The notes beneath the pieces were generated by a model. The model was not told the origin of the DNA and did no database searches. It saw nothing but the letters and a program-made list of their open reading frames with translations. 64,000 nt of DNA from Leeuwenhoekiella sp044542075 (GTDB lineage: Bacteria; Bacteroidota; Bacteroidia; Flavobacteriales; Flavobacteriaceae): NCBI RefSeq assembly GCF_044542075.1, contig NZ_JBITTU010000002.1, positions 62,001-126,000 of the forward strand. The letters are read 5' to 3'. This document shows, piece after piece, positions 1 through 8,551 of this stretch. Made by a program: the position numbers and the translations under genes. The number at the start of each line of letters is the position of its first letter. The stretch's first letter is position 1.

Positions 1-5
1 GATGT

Positions 6-854
6 ATGTCTAAACAATCACTAAAAGTTTTGGTTACAGGAGCTTCCGGTCAGTTGGGACAGTGTATACAACAAGCCGCAGTAGATTTTGGTTATGAAAT
101 GTACTACGCAGACCGTAAGGCTTTAGATATTACAGATGCGGAAAGTTTACGAAGGTCGCTTCAGAATTTTCATCCAGATGTTATAATCAATACAGCTGCG
201 TATACACACGTAGATTTAGCCGAAAGTAAGCAGGAAAACGCGTATTTGATTAACAGAGATGGTGTTGAGAACCTAATTGCATTTTGCGAAGAATTTAATG
301 TAAAACTCATTCATATTTCAACAGATTACGTGTTTAAGGGTCTGGAAACAAAACCTTACTCCGTTGATGCTAATACTATACCTACTACGGTTTATGGTGC
401 GTCAAAATTAGCCGGTGAGCAAGTTATTCTTCAGTCTGATATCGGTGCTTATTGGATTATTAGAACTTCCTGGTTGTATAGTGAATTTGGTAAAAATTTT
501 TATAAAACAATTCAGAATCTAGCGGGAAAGTTAGATACACTACGCGTAGTAAATGACCAAATTGGTTCTCCTACGCGGGCAGAGGAATTTGCTTTTTTTT
601 TACTTAAATGCCTTCCGCAGTTAACTTCATCTTCAAAAGGAATTTATCATTTTAGCAATACCGGTAGTTGTACCTGGTTTGATTTTGCAAAGGCCATTGT
701 AGAAAAACATAACCTAAAAAGTAAAGTTATAGCGGTGACGTCAGCAGAATTTCCTACTGCTGCTGTGAGACCGGCTTACAGTGTTTTAGATGCATCAAAA
801 ATTAGCGATACATTCGGGTTTAAGATTAAGAACTGGCGCGAAGGTTTAGGTTAA
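6..854 (+). CDS. rfbD: dTDP-4-dehydrorhamnose reductase (RmlD)
   Basis: Reduces dTDP-4-keto-L-rhamnose to dTDP-L-rhamnose with NAD(P)H, the last step in making the rhamnose donor for surface polysaccharide; cytoplasmic. The 282-residue protein is a short-chain dehydrogenase/RmlD fold: nucleotide-binding GASGQLG at residues 12-18, STDYVF at 105-110, and catalytic Tyr130 and Lys134 in YGASK. Length is normal for the family. The ATG at 6 overlaps what looks like the end of an upstream gene (TAA at 11-13 in another frame), so it is probably the last cistron of an rml operon lying left of the window. A family 2 glycosyltransferase follows after recR, in keeping with a polysaccharide role. Function is confident; the upstream neighbour is inferred. 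Confidence 0.93.
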   Translation: MSKQSLKVLVTGASGQLGQCIQQAAVDFGYEMYYADRKALDITDAESLRRSLQNFHPDVIINTAAYTHVDLAESKQENAYLINRDGVENLIAFCEEFNVKLIHISTDYVFKGLETKPYSVDANTIPTTVYGASKLAGEQVILQSDIGAYWIIRTSWLYSEFGKNFYKTIQNLAGKLDTLRVVNDQIGSPTRAEEFAFFLLKCLPQLTSSSKGIYHFSNTGSCTWFDFAKAIVEKHNLKSKVIAVTSAEFPTAAVRPAYSVLDASKISDTFGFKIKNWREGLG

Positions 855-893
855 GGAAAACCTATTAGCGATTTGATTACTCTAAATGTTTGC

Positions 894-901
894 TAACTTT
901 A
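894..901 (+). promoter_or_regulatory. Putative -7 element (TAACTTTA) before recR
   Basis: TAACTTTA differs from the Bacteroidetes -7 consensus TAnnTTTG only at the last base. A TTTG lies 18 bases upstream at 872-875 as a possible -33 element. It sits just before the ATG at 908, which would give a very short leader, and it argues against the upstream TTG at 890 as start. Confidence 0.35.
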
Positions 902-907
902 CCGCTT

Positions 908-1525
908 ATGGAATTTTCATCTAAATTATTAGAGCAGGCTGTTTATGAGATGTCGCAATTGCCGGGAATAGGTAAGCGTACAGCACTTCGTTTAGTACTT
1001 CATTTACTACGCCAGTCTGAAAATCAGACTCAACTATTAGCACAGGCTCTTGTAAAACTACGTACCGAAATAAAATTCTGTAAAAACTGCCACAATATTT
1101 CTGATGTAGAAATTTGTGAGATATGTGCAAACGCTAATCGAGATGCTTCTATAGTTTGTATTGTTGAAGATGTGAGAGATGTGATGGCTATCGAGAATAC
1201 CAGCCAGTATAGAGGGCAATATCACGTTTTAGGTGGTAAAATATCACCTTTAGATGGTATAGGGCCGCAAGATCTAACAATCTATTCGCTAATCGAAAAA
1301 GTAAAATCAGGTACTGTAGATGAAGTGATTTTTGCATTAAGCTCAACAATGGAAGGAGATACCACCAATTTTTACATTTACAGACAGCTGGAAGAATTTA
1401 ATATAAAAACGTCAACTATCGCTCGCGGTATTGCTGTGGGAGACGAGCTGGAGTTTGCAGATGAGGTCACGCTAGGACGCAGTATTTTACATAGAATTCC
1501 TTTTGAAAATTCGCTAAAAAACTAG
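908..1525 (+). CDS. recR: Recombination mediator RecR
   Basis: RecR works with RecO (and RecF) to load RecA on gapped single-stranded DNA. From the ATG at 908 the protein is 205 residues, the usual family size. It shows the helix-hairpin-helix LPGIGKRTA near residues 18-26, a four-cysteine zinc motif (C58, C61, C70, C73), and a Toprim domain from about residue 82 with the VEDVRD segment. An in-frame TTG at 890 would add six residues, but it overlaps a likely promoter and has no family support, so I prefer 908. It is followed after three bases by a glycosyltransferase, so the two may be co-transcribed despite unrelated functions. Confidence 0.95.
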   Translation: MEFSSKLLEQAVYEMSQLPGIGKRTALRLVLHLLRQSENQTQLLAQALVKLRTEIKFCKNCHNISDVEICEICANANRDASIVCIVEDVRDVMAIENTSQYRGQYHVLGGKISPLDGIGPQDLTIYSLIEKVKSGTVDEVIFALSSTMEGDTTNFYIYRQLEEFNIKTSTIARGIAVGDELEFADEVTLGRSILHRIPFENSLKN

Positions 1526-1528
1526 CCG

Positions 1529-2647
1529 ATGACACTATCGGTTATAATTGTCAATTACAAGGTTCCTTATTTTTTGCAGCTTTGTTTGCAAAGTGTCACC
1601 CGTGCACTTGAATATATTGATGCTGAAATTATCGTTGTTGATAATGCTTCACAAGATTTTAGTGTATCTATGGTACAGCAGTATTTTCCTGATGTTAAAC
1701 TTATTGCAAATACTACAAACAGCGGTTTTTCTAAGGCTAATAACCAAGGTGTTGCTCAAGCTAAAGGGGAGTATATCTGTATATTAAATCCTGATACAGT
1801 ACTACCTGAAAATTGTTTTTCAACGTTATTAAAATTTGCTCAGAGTGTTACAAATATAGGAGCAATAGGTATTCGACTTATAGATGGCACCGGTAATTAC
1901 TTACCAGAAAGTAAGCGCAATCTGCCAACGATAAACGTTTCAGTTCAAAAGTTTACTGGTAATACATCAACCTATTATGCAAATCAATTAGCGCAGGATG
2001 AGATAGGTGAAGTACCGGTTTTAGTAGGAGCTTTTATGTTTATTAAAAAGCAGGTGTACATGGATTCAGGAGGTTTTGACGAAGATTATTTTATGTACGG
2101 TGAAGATATAGATCTTAGTTATACGCTTAATAAAAAAGGATTTTCTAACTATTATTATGGTAAGATAACCGCAGTACATTTTAAAGGAGAAAGCAGTATA
2201 AAAGACAAAATTTACGCTCAGCGCTTTTTTGGCGCAATGCATATATTTCACAAAAAACATTTTTCAAAAGGGGTAATTAGCGATTGGATTCTGGGATTAG
2301 TATTAAAATTAAGCTCGATTTCTTATAGCTTACCTAAATCTAAAAAAAAATCTGAACCCCCAATTTCTAATTTTTATTTAGTATCTGAAGATTTAAAATC
2401 AAAAGATACTATGCGCTTAAATTTAGAAAAGGAGTTGGAAGTCATTAGTTTAGCTCAAGTGAAGAAAGCTATGCTCACAAATTCATTTGTTGTGTTCGAT
2501 TTAAAAACCTTAAAAATAACAGCTATTATTGATGCAATGACTTTGTTAAAAAACAATCAAAATAGGTTCCGCATACGACCTTCAAATTGTAATTTTATCG
2601 CAGGCAGCGATTCTTCAACAGATCGAGGCGAAATTCAAATCTGGTAG
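1529..2647 (+). CDS. Family 2 glycosyltransferase
   Basis: Predicted inverting glycosyltransferase with a GT-A fold, transferring a sugar from a nucleotide donor (possibly the dTDP-rhamnose made by the rfbD product nearby) to a growing glycan at the inner membrane. The N-terminus LSVIIVNYK is the classic GT2 start. VDNAS near residue 37 and a DxD-like NPDT near residue 88 bind the nucleotide-sugar and metal; FDEDYFMYGEDIDL near residues 186-199 is the WecB/RfbF-type acceptor region. The last roughly 100 residues are not recognisable. It starts three bases after recR. Exact donor and acceptor cannot be told. Confidence 0.88.
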   Translation: MTLSVIIVNYKVPYFLQLCLQSVTRALEYIDAEIIVVDNASQDFSVSMVQQYFPDVKLIANTTNSGFSKANNQGVAQAKGEYICILNPDTVLPENCFSTLLKFAQSVTNIGAIGIRLIDGTGNYLPESKRNLPTINVSVQKFTGNTSTYYANQLAQDEIGEVPVLVGAFMFIKKQVYMDSGGFDEDYFMYGEDIDLSYTLNKKGFSNYYYGKITAVHFKGESSIKDKIYAQRFFGAMHIFHKKHFSKGVISDWILGLVLKLSSISYSLPKSKKKSEPPISNFYLVSEDLKSKDTMRLNLEKELEVISLAQVKKAMLTNSFVVFDLKTLKITAIIDAMTLLKNNQNRFRIRPSNCNFIAGSDSSTDRGEIQIW

Positions 2648-2653
2648 GCGAAT

Positions 2654-2686
2654 AATTATTTTCTAATTTTAGAATATAATTTTTTA
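2654..2686 (+). terminator. AT-rich hairpin terminator after the glycosyltransferase
   Basis: Arms TTCTAA (2661-2666) and TTAGAA (2669-2674), extended outwards by about six more pairs around one T-T mismatch, followed by a run of T from 2680. The stem is AT-rich and weaker than others in the window. Confidence 0.45.
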
Positions 2687-2731
2687 TTAAATTCGCAAAA
2701 AATAAAGCACACTAATCTATTTATTACGAAT

Positions 2732-4084
2732 ATGGCAAAATTTGAACTTAAGTTACCGAAAATGGGAGAGAGCGTTGCAGAAGCTACGGTAACAAACTGG
2801 CTCAAAGAAGTAGGTGATAGCATTGAGCTTGATGAACCGGTGGTTGAAATTGCGACTGATAAAGTAGATAGTGAGGTGCCTAGTGAGGTAGAAGGTATTC
2901 TTATAGAAAAACTATTTGGTCCTGATGATGTTGTGCAAGTGGGGCAGACAATAGCAATTATAGAAACTTCTTCAGAGAGCACAGGAGCACCAGATTCTAA
3001 GGATTCTGAAAGTGAAGAACCAGAAACTGAAAATGAAGAAGTTGAAGATGCTGCTAATGATGCAGCTGCTCGTGTAGAAGATGCAAAAATAAAAACGGCA
3101 TCTGCGGTAGCTATTTCTAATGATGGAGATCGTTTTTATTCTCCGTTAGTTAAGAACATAGCGCAACAAGAGGGTATTGCTCAGGAAGAATTAGATCAGA
3201 TTAAAGGTACAGGTCTTGAGGGCCGCGTTACTAAAGACGATATTTTAAATTACGTAGAGAATTCTAAAAGTGGTAAAGCACAAAAGACTTCACCTCCTAA
3301 AGAAAAATCGGCACCTGAAAAGTCAGAAACAACAACTACTCCATCAAAAGTAGTTTCTCCAGTTTCGGTTAATGGTGGAGATGAAATCATTCAAATGACC
3401 CGAATGGGTAAAATGATTTCAAAGCATATGGTAGCTTCTGTACAAGCTTCGGCTCACGTTCAATCATTTATAGAGGTAGATGTTACGAATATATGGAACT
3501 GGAGAGCGCGTGTTAAAGATAGTTTTCAAAAGCGAGAAGGAGAGAAGTTAACCTTTACTCCAATTTTTATGGAGGCGGTAGCTAAAGCTATACGTGATTT
3601 CCCAATGATTAATATTTCGGTTGATGGCGATACGATCATAAAACGTAAAAATATAAATCTGGGTATGGCAGCAGCTTTACCTGATGGCAATCTTATCGTA
3701 CCGGTAATACAAAATGCAGACCAGTTAAATCTTGTAGGTATGGCTAAGGCGGTAAATGACCTTGCTAATAGAGCGCGTATGGGTAAGCTAAAACCAGACG
3801 ATACGCAAGGCGGAACCTATACAGTTACTAATGTAGGTACCTTCGGAAGCATTATGGGTACACCTATTATTAATCAGCCCCAGGTTGCGATTTTAGCATT
3901 AGGAGCAATACGTAAAGTCCCAGCGGTTATTGAAACACCAGAAGGTGATTTTATAGGGATTAGACATAAAATGTTTTTATCACATTCTTATGATCATCGG
4001 GTTGTAAACGGAGCCTTAGGTGGTCAATTTGTACAACGTGTAGCTCAATATTTAGAAGCTTGGGATAGTTCACGAGAAGTTTAA
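2732..4084 (+). CDS. 2-oxoacid dehydrogenase E2 subunit (dihydrolipoamide acyltransferase)
   Basis: Core acyltransferase of a 2-oxoacid dehydrogenase complex (branched-chain, 2-oxoglutarate or pyruvate type). It passes an acyl group from the E1-loaded lipoyl arm to CoA. Domains of the 450-residue protein: one lipoyl domain at 1-80 with the modified lysine at K44 in TDKVDS; an acidic linker; an E1/E3-binding domain at about 135-175; a Pro/Lys/Thr-rich linker; and the trimer-forming catalytic domain at about 215-450. The catalytic motif, normally HxxxDG, reads H422-R-V-V-N426-G, with Asn in place of Asp. No E1 or E3 gene is adjacent, so the complex is assembled from scattered genes. A single lipoyl domain favours the branched-chain or oxoglutarate type, but substrate is uncertain. 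Confidence 0.9.
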   Translation: MAKFELKLPKMGESVAEATVTNWLKEVGDSIELDEPVVEIATDKVDSEVPSEVEGILIEKLFGPDDVVQVGQTIAIIETSSESTGAPDSKDSESEEPETENEEVEDAANDAAARVEDAKIKTASAVAISNDGDRFYSPLVKNIAQQEGIAQEELDQIKGTGLEGRVTKDDILNYVENSKSGKAQKTSPPKEKSAPEKSETTTTPSKVVSPVSVNGGDEIIQMTRMGKMISKHMVASVQASAHVQSFIEVDVTNIWNWRARVKDSFQKREGEKLTFTPIFMEAVAKAIRDFPMINISVDGDTIIKRKNINLGMAAALPDGNLIVPVIQNADQLNLVGMAKAVNDLANRARMGKLKPDDTQGGTYTVTNVGTFGSIMGTPIINQPQVAILALGAIRKVPAVIETPEGDFIGIRHKMFLSHSYDHRVVNGALGGQFVQRVAQYLEAWDSSREV

Positions 4085-4113
4085 ATATATTTTTTAAATA
4101 AAATACAGGAATT

Positions 4114-4141
4114 AAAATGCCAGAGTTTTCTCTGGCATTTT
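4114..4141 (+). terminator. Rho-independent terminator after E2
   Basis: Perfect 12-bp stem (4114-4125 with 4130-4141, AAAATGCCAGAG and its complement) around a TTTT loop. The flanking A and T tracts allow it to work in either direction. Confidence 0.8.
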
Positions 4142-4244
4142 AGTGTTTAATAATTTTATTAGCAGATGTTTAATGCGCCCATTAGTTCTACTGTTTTAAT
4201 TTTGAATTACTTTAATTTTTAGCTACACTAAAAATACTAAGTCT

Positions 4245-4252
4245 TACTTTTG
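4245..4252 (+). promoter_or_regulatory. -7 promoter element (TACTTTTG) for the exonuclease gene
   Basis: Exact match to TAnnTTTG, 18 bases before the ATG at 4271. No clear -33 TTTG at the expected spacing. Confidence 0.5.
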
Positions 4253-4270
4253 CGTTTAAATTAATAAAGA

Positions 4271-5047
4271 ATGAATCTTAATTTAACGAGGCCTATTTGT
4301 TTTTTTGACCTGGAGACTACAGGTATAAATGTGGCTCAGGATAGAATTGTTGAAATATCTATTTTAAAGGTATTTCCTAATGGGAAAGAAGAGAAACATA
4401 CGTGGCTGGTTAATCCTACGATACCTATACCTGCAGAAACTACAGCAGTTCACGGTATAAAAGACGAGGACGTAGTAGATAAACCCACATTTAAAGAACT
4501 GGCAACAGAAATTAATAATCTAATTAAAGATTCTGATCTGGCCGGTTATAATTCAAACCGATTTGACATACCGCTTTTAGCGGAAGAAATGCTTCGTGCA
4601 GAAGTTGATTTTGATATGAAAAATAGGCACGCAGTTGATGTGCAAACTATCTTTCATAAAATGGAGCAACGCACGCTGGCGGCAGCACTCAAATTTTACT
4701 GTAATCAAAATCTTGAAGATGCACATAGCGCAGAAGCAGATACCATTGCTACTTATGAAGTCCTAAAGGCACAGTTAGATCGTTATGAAGATCTTGAAAA
4801 TAACATGAAGAGTCTTGCCGAGTTTAGTGCTCGTAAACGCTTTGCAGATTTTGCTGGCTTTATTGCCTATAACAAAGAAGATGAGGAGATTTTTTCCTTC
4901 GGAAAGCATAAAGGTAAAAAGGTAGAAGATGTCTTAGATAATGAGCCGGGTTATTTTGGATGGATTCAAAATGCAGATTTTCCGCTTTATACAAAAAAAG
5001 TTCTTACAGCAATTAAATTGCGTAAACTGAATACAAAACTATTTTAA
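4271..5047 (+). CDS. DnaQ-like 3'-5' exonuclease (DEDDh)
   Basis: Predicted 3'-5' exonuclease acting on DNA or RNA ends, not necessarily the replicative proofreader. Residues 10-175 form the RNase T/DnaQ fold: D13 and E15 in FDLETTG, a second motif around NSNRFDIPLL (about residues 95-105), and the closing HSAEAD motif near residue 150 supplying His and Asp. The C-terminal part (about 205-258, with SFGKHKGKK) resembles the DUF3820/exonuclease X C-terminal module. At 258 residues it is longer than bare epsilon subunits and lacks the polymerase-binding tail, so a repair or RNA-processing role is more likely. It has its own promoter and terminator upstream; the next gene begins four bases after its stop. 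Confidence 0.87.
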   Translation: MNLNLTRPICFFDLETTGINVAQDRIVEISILKVFPNGKEEKHTWLVNPTIPIPAETTAVHGIKDEDVVDKPTFKELATEINNLIKDSDLAGYNSNRFDIPLLAEEMLRAEVDFDMKNRHAVDVQTIFHKMEQRTLAAALKFYCNQNLEDAHSAEADTIATYEVLKAQLDRYEDLENNMKSLAEFSARKRFADFAGFIAYNKEDEEIFSFGKHKGKKVEDVLDNEPGYFGWIQNADFPLYTKKVLTAIKLRKLNTKLF

Positions 5048-5051
5048 TCTA

Positions 5052-6002
5052 ATGTTTAAAGTCGCTATTCTTCTTTTGGTGGCATTTACCGGAACATTAG
5101 CAGCTCAAAATGTAACTATTGAGGGGAGTGTAGTAGATGCCAACACACAACAGATAATACCTTTTGCAAATCTAATTTTTGCTAATTTTAAAATTGGTAC
5201 TTCAGCAGATGCCAAGGGTAATTTTAAGTTTACGATTAAAGAGGAACTAAAGAGTGAAACTGTTCTTATAAGTTGTGTAGGGTATAATGACATAGCATTA
5301 AAAGCTATATCATTAAATGAGAAACCTATTTCATTAACTCAAAAAACAAACGAACTTTCTGAGGTTACCCTCTATAAAATGAGATTAGAAAAGCAGAAGC
5401 GTATCAACTCATTTAGAGGGAAGCAAATTGTAGGATTGGGTAATTTTAGTGGTGGTGCATATCCTTCAGCACTAGCGCGGTATTATAAACGTCCCAGTGA
5501 CTTTAACGAAGCGTGCTTTATAAAAGCAATTGAAATTCAGTTTTATAGAATTTTAGGAAAGTCTAGCCAGCAGGCCACTTTTAGATTACGCATCTTAGAT
5601 GTTTCTCAAGATGGAAAACCTGGAAGAGATTTATTAGACAGCGATATTATTATTACAAAGCCGGAAGGAAATCAAAAGTTGACTTTCGATTTAAGCGCCT
5701 ATAAAGTTAATGTGCCTGATGCTGGTTTTTTTGTTTCCGTAGAACATATTTTTATTGAAGAAAATAAATTTTCAGAATCGTACACATTAAAAGTTAATGA
5801 CACCAGCGGTTACCGCGAATATAAGGTTGATAGGTACGCACCAATTTTTAAGGGTATCGAAACGAGCAGTAACAATACCATTACCCGATGTTTTTATAAA
5901 AGTATAAATGGGTGGAAATCTATAGATCTTTTAAATACAGAAGGCAGTGCTTTAAATGGAAAATTTCCTGCACCTGCATTTAAAATATTATTTACAGATT
6001 AG
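5052..6002 (+). CDS. Secreted protein with CarboxypepD_reg-like N-terminal domain
   Basis: Unnamed exported protein of 316 residues. A signal peptide is visible at 1-18 (hydrophobic LLLVAFTGTLAA, cleavage before QNV). Residues 20-100 are a carboxypeptidase regulatory-like beta-sandwich (IEGSVVDANTQQIIPFAN ... CVGYND), the module also found at the front of TonB-dependent receptors. The remaining 210 residues hold no recognised domain and no receptor barrel. It lies between the exonuclease and a FAH-family gene with three-to-four-base gaps, so these genes are probably one transcript. A second gene of similar design is at 15187-16185. Role unknown; a surface or periplasmic binding function is a guess. 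Confidence 0.75.
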   Translation: MFKVAILLLVAFTGTLAAQNVTIEGSVVDANTQQIIPFANLIFANFKIGTSADAKGNFKFTIKEELKSETVLISCVGYNDIALKAISLNEKPISLTQKTNELSEVTLYKMRLEKQKRINSFRGKQIVGLGNFSGGAYPSALARYYKRPSDFNEACFIKAIEIQFYRILGKSSQQATFRLRILDVSQDGKPGRDLLDSDIIITKPEGNQKLTFDLSAYKVNVPDAGFFVSVEHIFIEENKFSESYTLKVNDTSGYREYKVDRYAPIFKGIETSSNNTITRCFYKSINGWKSIDLLNTEGSALNGKFPAPAFKILFTD

Positions 6003-6005
6003 CGT

Positions 6006-6617
6006 ATGAAAATCATATGTATAGGGCAGAATTATAGCGAACACATTAAAGAATTAAACAGCGAAACTCCTAAAGAGCCTCTGTTTTTTTTAAAACCAGA
6101 TTCTGCTGTTTTACTTAAAAAACACCCCTTTGTAATTCCTGAATTTACAAATGAGGTACATTATGAAGTTGAAGTGTTAGTGCGTATTAACAGGCTTGGG
6201 AAATATATAGCGCCTAAATTTGCACACAAGTATTATAATGAAATTGGTTTAGGAATAGATTTTACAGCAAGAGATTTGCAAAGAGAGTGCAAAGCTAAAG
6301 GATATCCCTGGGAAAAAGCAAAAGCTTTTGATGGCTCTGCAGTAATTGGAGAGTGGGTTGACAAAGAAAATTTTAAAGATTTAAGCAATTTAGATTTTCA
6401 TTTGAAAAAAAATGATAAAATTGTGCAATCAGGAAACACTGCGGATATGGTCTATGATATTGATACGTTAATCGCATATGTTTCTCAATATATGACTTTA
6501 AAAATAGGAGATATCCTATTTACAGGAACCCCTGCAGGAGTTGGGCCTGTTGCTATAAATGATAAATTAACCGGATACCTAAACTCCAAAGAATCATTCA
6601 CCCTAAATATTAAATAA
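6006..6617 (+). CDS. Fumarylacetoacetate hydrolase-family protein
   Basis: Member of the FAH superfamily, Mg-dependent enzymes that hydrolyse, decarboxylate or tautomerise acylpyruvates, oxaloacetate and related 2-oxo acids in the cytoplasm. The 203-residue length matches the short, single-domain acylpyruvase/oxaloacetate tautomerase group. Metal-binding Glu54 and Glu56 lie in HYEVEV, a further acidic ligand is D85 in GIDFTARD, and the substrate-loop K and FDGSAVIG follow at about 106-116. The family end motif GDILFTGTPAGVGP is present at about 166-179. Substrate cannot be read from the sequence. It sits three bases from an Hpt gene, so the grouping is probably an operon of unrelated genes. 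Confidence 0.85.
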   Translation: MKIICIGQNYSEHIKELNSETPKEPLFFLKPDSAVLLKKHPFVIPEFTNEVHYEVEVLVRINRLGKYIAPKFAHKYYNEIGLGIDFTARDLQRECKAKGYPWEKAKAFDGSAVIGEWVDKENFKDLSNLDFHLKKNDKIVQSGNTADMVYDIDTLIAYVSQYMTLKIGDILFTGTPAGVGPVAINDKLTGYLNSKESFTLNIK

Positions 6618-6619
6618 CC

Positions 6620-6961
6620 ATGCCTACACATTATGACTTATACCAGCTAGAAGATATGTCTGGTGGTGACAAAGAATTTATGAAAACGGTTGTAGAGGCT
6701 TTTCTTTCTGAAATCCCGCCAGATTTAGAAAGTATGAAAATGGCCATTGATAATGATAATCATAAAATGGCCTATCAATTTGCGCATAAGATGAAACCTA
6801 ATCTTGAAATGTTTGGGATAGATCTTATACGTGAAATCTCTGCGATGGAGCGCTGGGCAGATAGCGGAAAACCCACTTCGGTAATACGGCCTCAACTAGA
6901 TACTATTATAGAATTAACAAATAATGCGATTGTAGAAATGCGCAAAGACTGGAAGATGTAA
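6620..6961 (+). CDS. Orphan Hpt (histidine phosphotransfer) domain protein
   Basis: A 113-residue four-helix histidine phosphotransfer protein that would shuttle phosphate between receiver domains of two-component relays in the cytoplasm. The phospho-acceptor is H56 in AHKMKPN, matching the HxxK arrangement with K59, followed by EMFGI where the family has a glycine turn. No kinase or response regulator is adjacent, so its partners lie elsewhere. It begins three bases after the FAH-family gene, and its TAA overlaps the cinA ATG by one base (TAATG), which suggests translational coupling with cinA. Confidence 0.82.
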   Translation: MPTHYDLYQLEDMSGGDKEFMKTVVEAFLSEIPPDLESMKMAIDNDNHKMAYQFAHKMKPNLEMFGIDLIREISAMERWADSGKPTSVIRPQLDTIIELTNNAIVEMRKDWKM

Positions 6962-8208
6962 TGCGGGCACATATTATTACCATAGGAGATGAAATTCTTA
7001 TAGGGCAAATTGTAGATACAAATTCCGCATTTATAGCAAAAGAGCTTGATAAAATAGGAGTTGAAGTGTATCAAATATCTTCAATTTCTGATGATAAGCA
7101 ACATATTTTAGACAGCCTTACGGCTGCTGAAAAAACTGCAGATCTGGTTATCCTAACGGGAGGTCTTGGCCCTACTAAAGACGATATTACGAAGCACACG
7201 TTGTGTGAATATTTTGAAGATATACTGGTTGAAAATGCTGAGGTTTTAGAGCATGTTGAAAACCTATTTAAGCATCACGTTAACCGGCCTATATTACCGG
7301 CAAATCGTAGTCAGGCTATGATTCCCAGTAAGGCTTCGGTATTAAAAAACGCCTACGGTACTGCCCCGGGAATGTGGATGCAGTCTGGAAACACGGTATT
7401 TATATCAATGCCCGGAGTGCCTTTTGAAATGAAGTCTATAATGACTGAGGAGATAATACCGCGTTTGCAAAAAGAATTTAGCAGACCCTTTATTGTGCAC
7501 CGTACATTGCAGACCTATGGAGTAGGTGAGAGTGAAATTGCAAATACTATTGAGGAATGGGAGAACAACCTACCTTCAGACATTAAATTAGCTTATTTGC
7601 CGGCTTTAGGTAAGGTGCGGTTACGACTTTCAACAAAGGGAGTAGATAAGGTGCTTTTAAATCATAATCTAGATAAACAGATTACGTTATTAAATGAGCT
7701 TATAGGAGATATTATCGTTGGCTATGACGATGGGGAATCTATTGAAGCGGTAGTAGCAAGTTTATTTAAAACAAAAAATAAAACACTGGCAGTTGCAGAA
7801 AGTTGCACCGGTGGTCAAATTGCAGCTGCAATTACCGCAATTCCCGGAGCTTCGGGATATTTTAAAGGAGGTATGGTTACCTATGCTACACATTCTAAAG
7901 TTGAGCTTTTAAAAATAGATCAGGAGCTTATAGATAAACATTCGGTAGTAAGCGCTGAAGTTGCAGAAGCCATGGCGGTATCAGTGCGTAACTGGTACAA
8001 ATCTGATTATGCAATCTCAACAACTGGTAATGCAGGACCTTTAAAGGGAGATTCTGAAGCAGAAGTAGGTACGGTATTCATAGGAATAGCCACTCCCGCT
8101 AAAGTTTTTTCAGTAGAATTTAATATGGGTAATCATCGCGAGCGTGTGATTTCAAAGAGTGTGAACAAAGCTTTTGAGCTTCTTCAAAAAGAAATTTTAA
8201 AAAACTAG
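6961..8208 (+). CDS. cinA: CinA-like competence/damage-inducible protein
   Basis: Two-domain CinA of 415 residues, the standard length. The N-terminal MoCF/molybdopterin-binding-like domain (1-170; GDEILIGQIVDTN and TGGLGPTKDD) is associated in this family with ADP-ribose/NAD pyrophosphatase activity. The C-terminal domain (about 255-415; AESCTGG, PGASGYFKGG, YATHSK) is the PncC nicotinamide-mononucleotide deamidase. The protein is therefore likely to salvage pyridine nucleotide breakdown products. The ATG overlaps the Hpt stop codon by one base. The linkage to a phosphorelay protein is unexplained. Confidence 0.92.
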   Translation: MRAHIITIGDEILIGQIVDTNSAFIAKELDKIGVEVYQISSISDDKQHILDSLTAAEKTADLVILTGGLGPTKDDITKHTLCEYFEDILVENAEVLEHVENLFKHHVNRPILPANRSQAMIPSKASVLKNAYGTAPGMWMQSGNTVFISMPGVPFEMKSIMTEEIIPRLQKEFSRPFIVHRTLQTYGVGESEIANTIEEWENNLPSDIKLAYLPALGKVRLRLSTKGVDKVLLNHNLDKQITLLNELIGDIIVGYDDGESIEAVVASLFKTKNKTLAVAESCTGGQIAAAITAIPGASGYFKGGMVTYATHSKVELLKIDQELIDKHSVVSAEVAEAMAVSVRNWYKSDYAISTTGNAGPLKGDSEAEVGTVFIGIATPAKVFSVEFNMGNHRERVISKSVNKAFELLQKEILKN

Positions 8209-8217
8209 TGTTTAAAG

Positions 8218-8248
8218 TTGTTCAACTTGTTTAAGTTGTGTAAATTTG
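8218..8248 (+). promoter_or_regulatory. Promoter for rpmB-rpmG-DUF4295
   Basis: TTG at 8218-8220, a 20-base spacer, and TAAATTTG at 8241-8248: a good match to the Bacteroidetes -33/-7 pattern. Leader of about 35 bases to the rpmB ATG. Confidence 0.7.
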
Positions 8249-8288
8249 CACCCTGTTTTTCAGTAACACAATATAAAGTTTTAGAATC

Positions 8289-8528
8289 ATGTCAAGAGTT
8301 TGTGAGCTTACGGGCAAAAAAGCAATGGTAGGGAATAATGTTTCTCACGCGATGAATAAGACAAAGCGTAAATTTGATGCCAATTTAATCAAAAAACGTT
8401 TTTACATTCCAGAAGAGGATAAGTGGGTAACATTAAAAATTTCTACAGCCGCTCTTAAAAATATAAATAAGAAGGGGATTACTGCAGTGCTTAAAGAAGC
8501 ACGCGCTAAAGGCTTTCTTAAAAAGTAA
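8289..8528 (+). CDS. rpmB: 50S ribosomal protein L28
   Basis: Large-subunit ribosomal protein, 79 residues, basic, with the family start MSRVCELTGKK and the NNVSHAMNKTKR segment. It leads the rpmB-rpmG-DUF4295 operon, the usual Bacteroidetes order, from a strong promoter at 8218-8248. Cys pairs typical of zinc-binding L28 are not complete (one Cys at position 5), so it is probably the zinc-free form. Confidence 0.97.
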   Translation: MSRVCELTGKKAMVGNNVSHAMNKTKRKFDANLIKKRFYIPEEDKWVTLKISTAALKNINKKGITAVLKEARAKGFLKK

Positions 8529-8551
8529 TAACAGTATAACGACCAGCAATT

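Noticed and set aside
1..13. Possible end of an upstream rml gene (ATG TAT GTC TAA in frame 2)
   Set aside because: Only 13 bases are inside the window; too little to call a gene, so it is only mentioned under rfbD.
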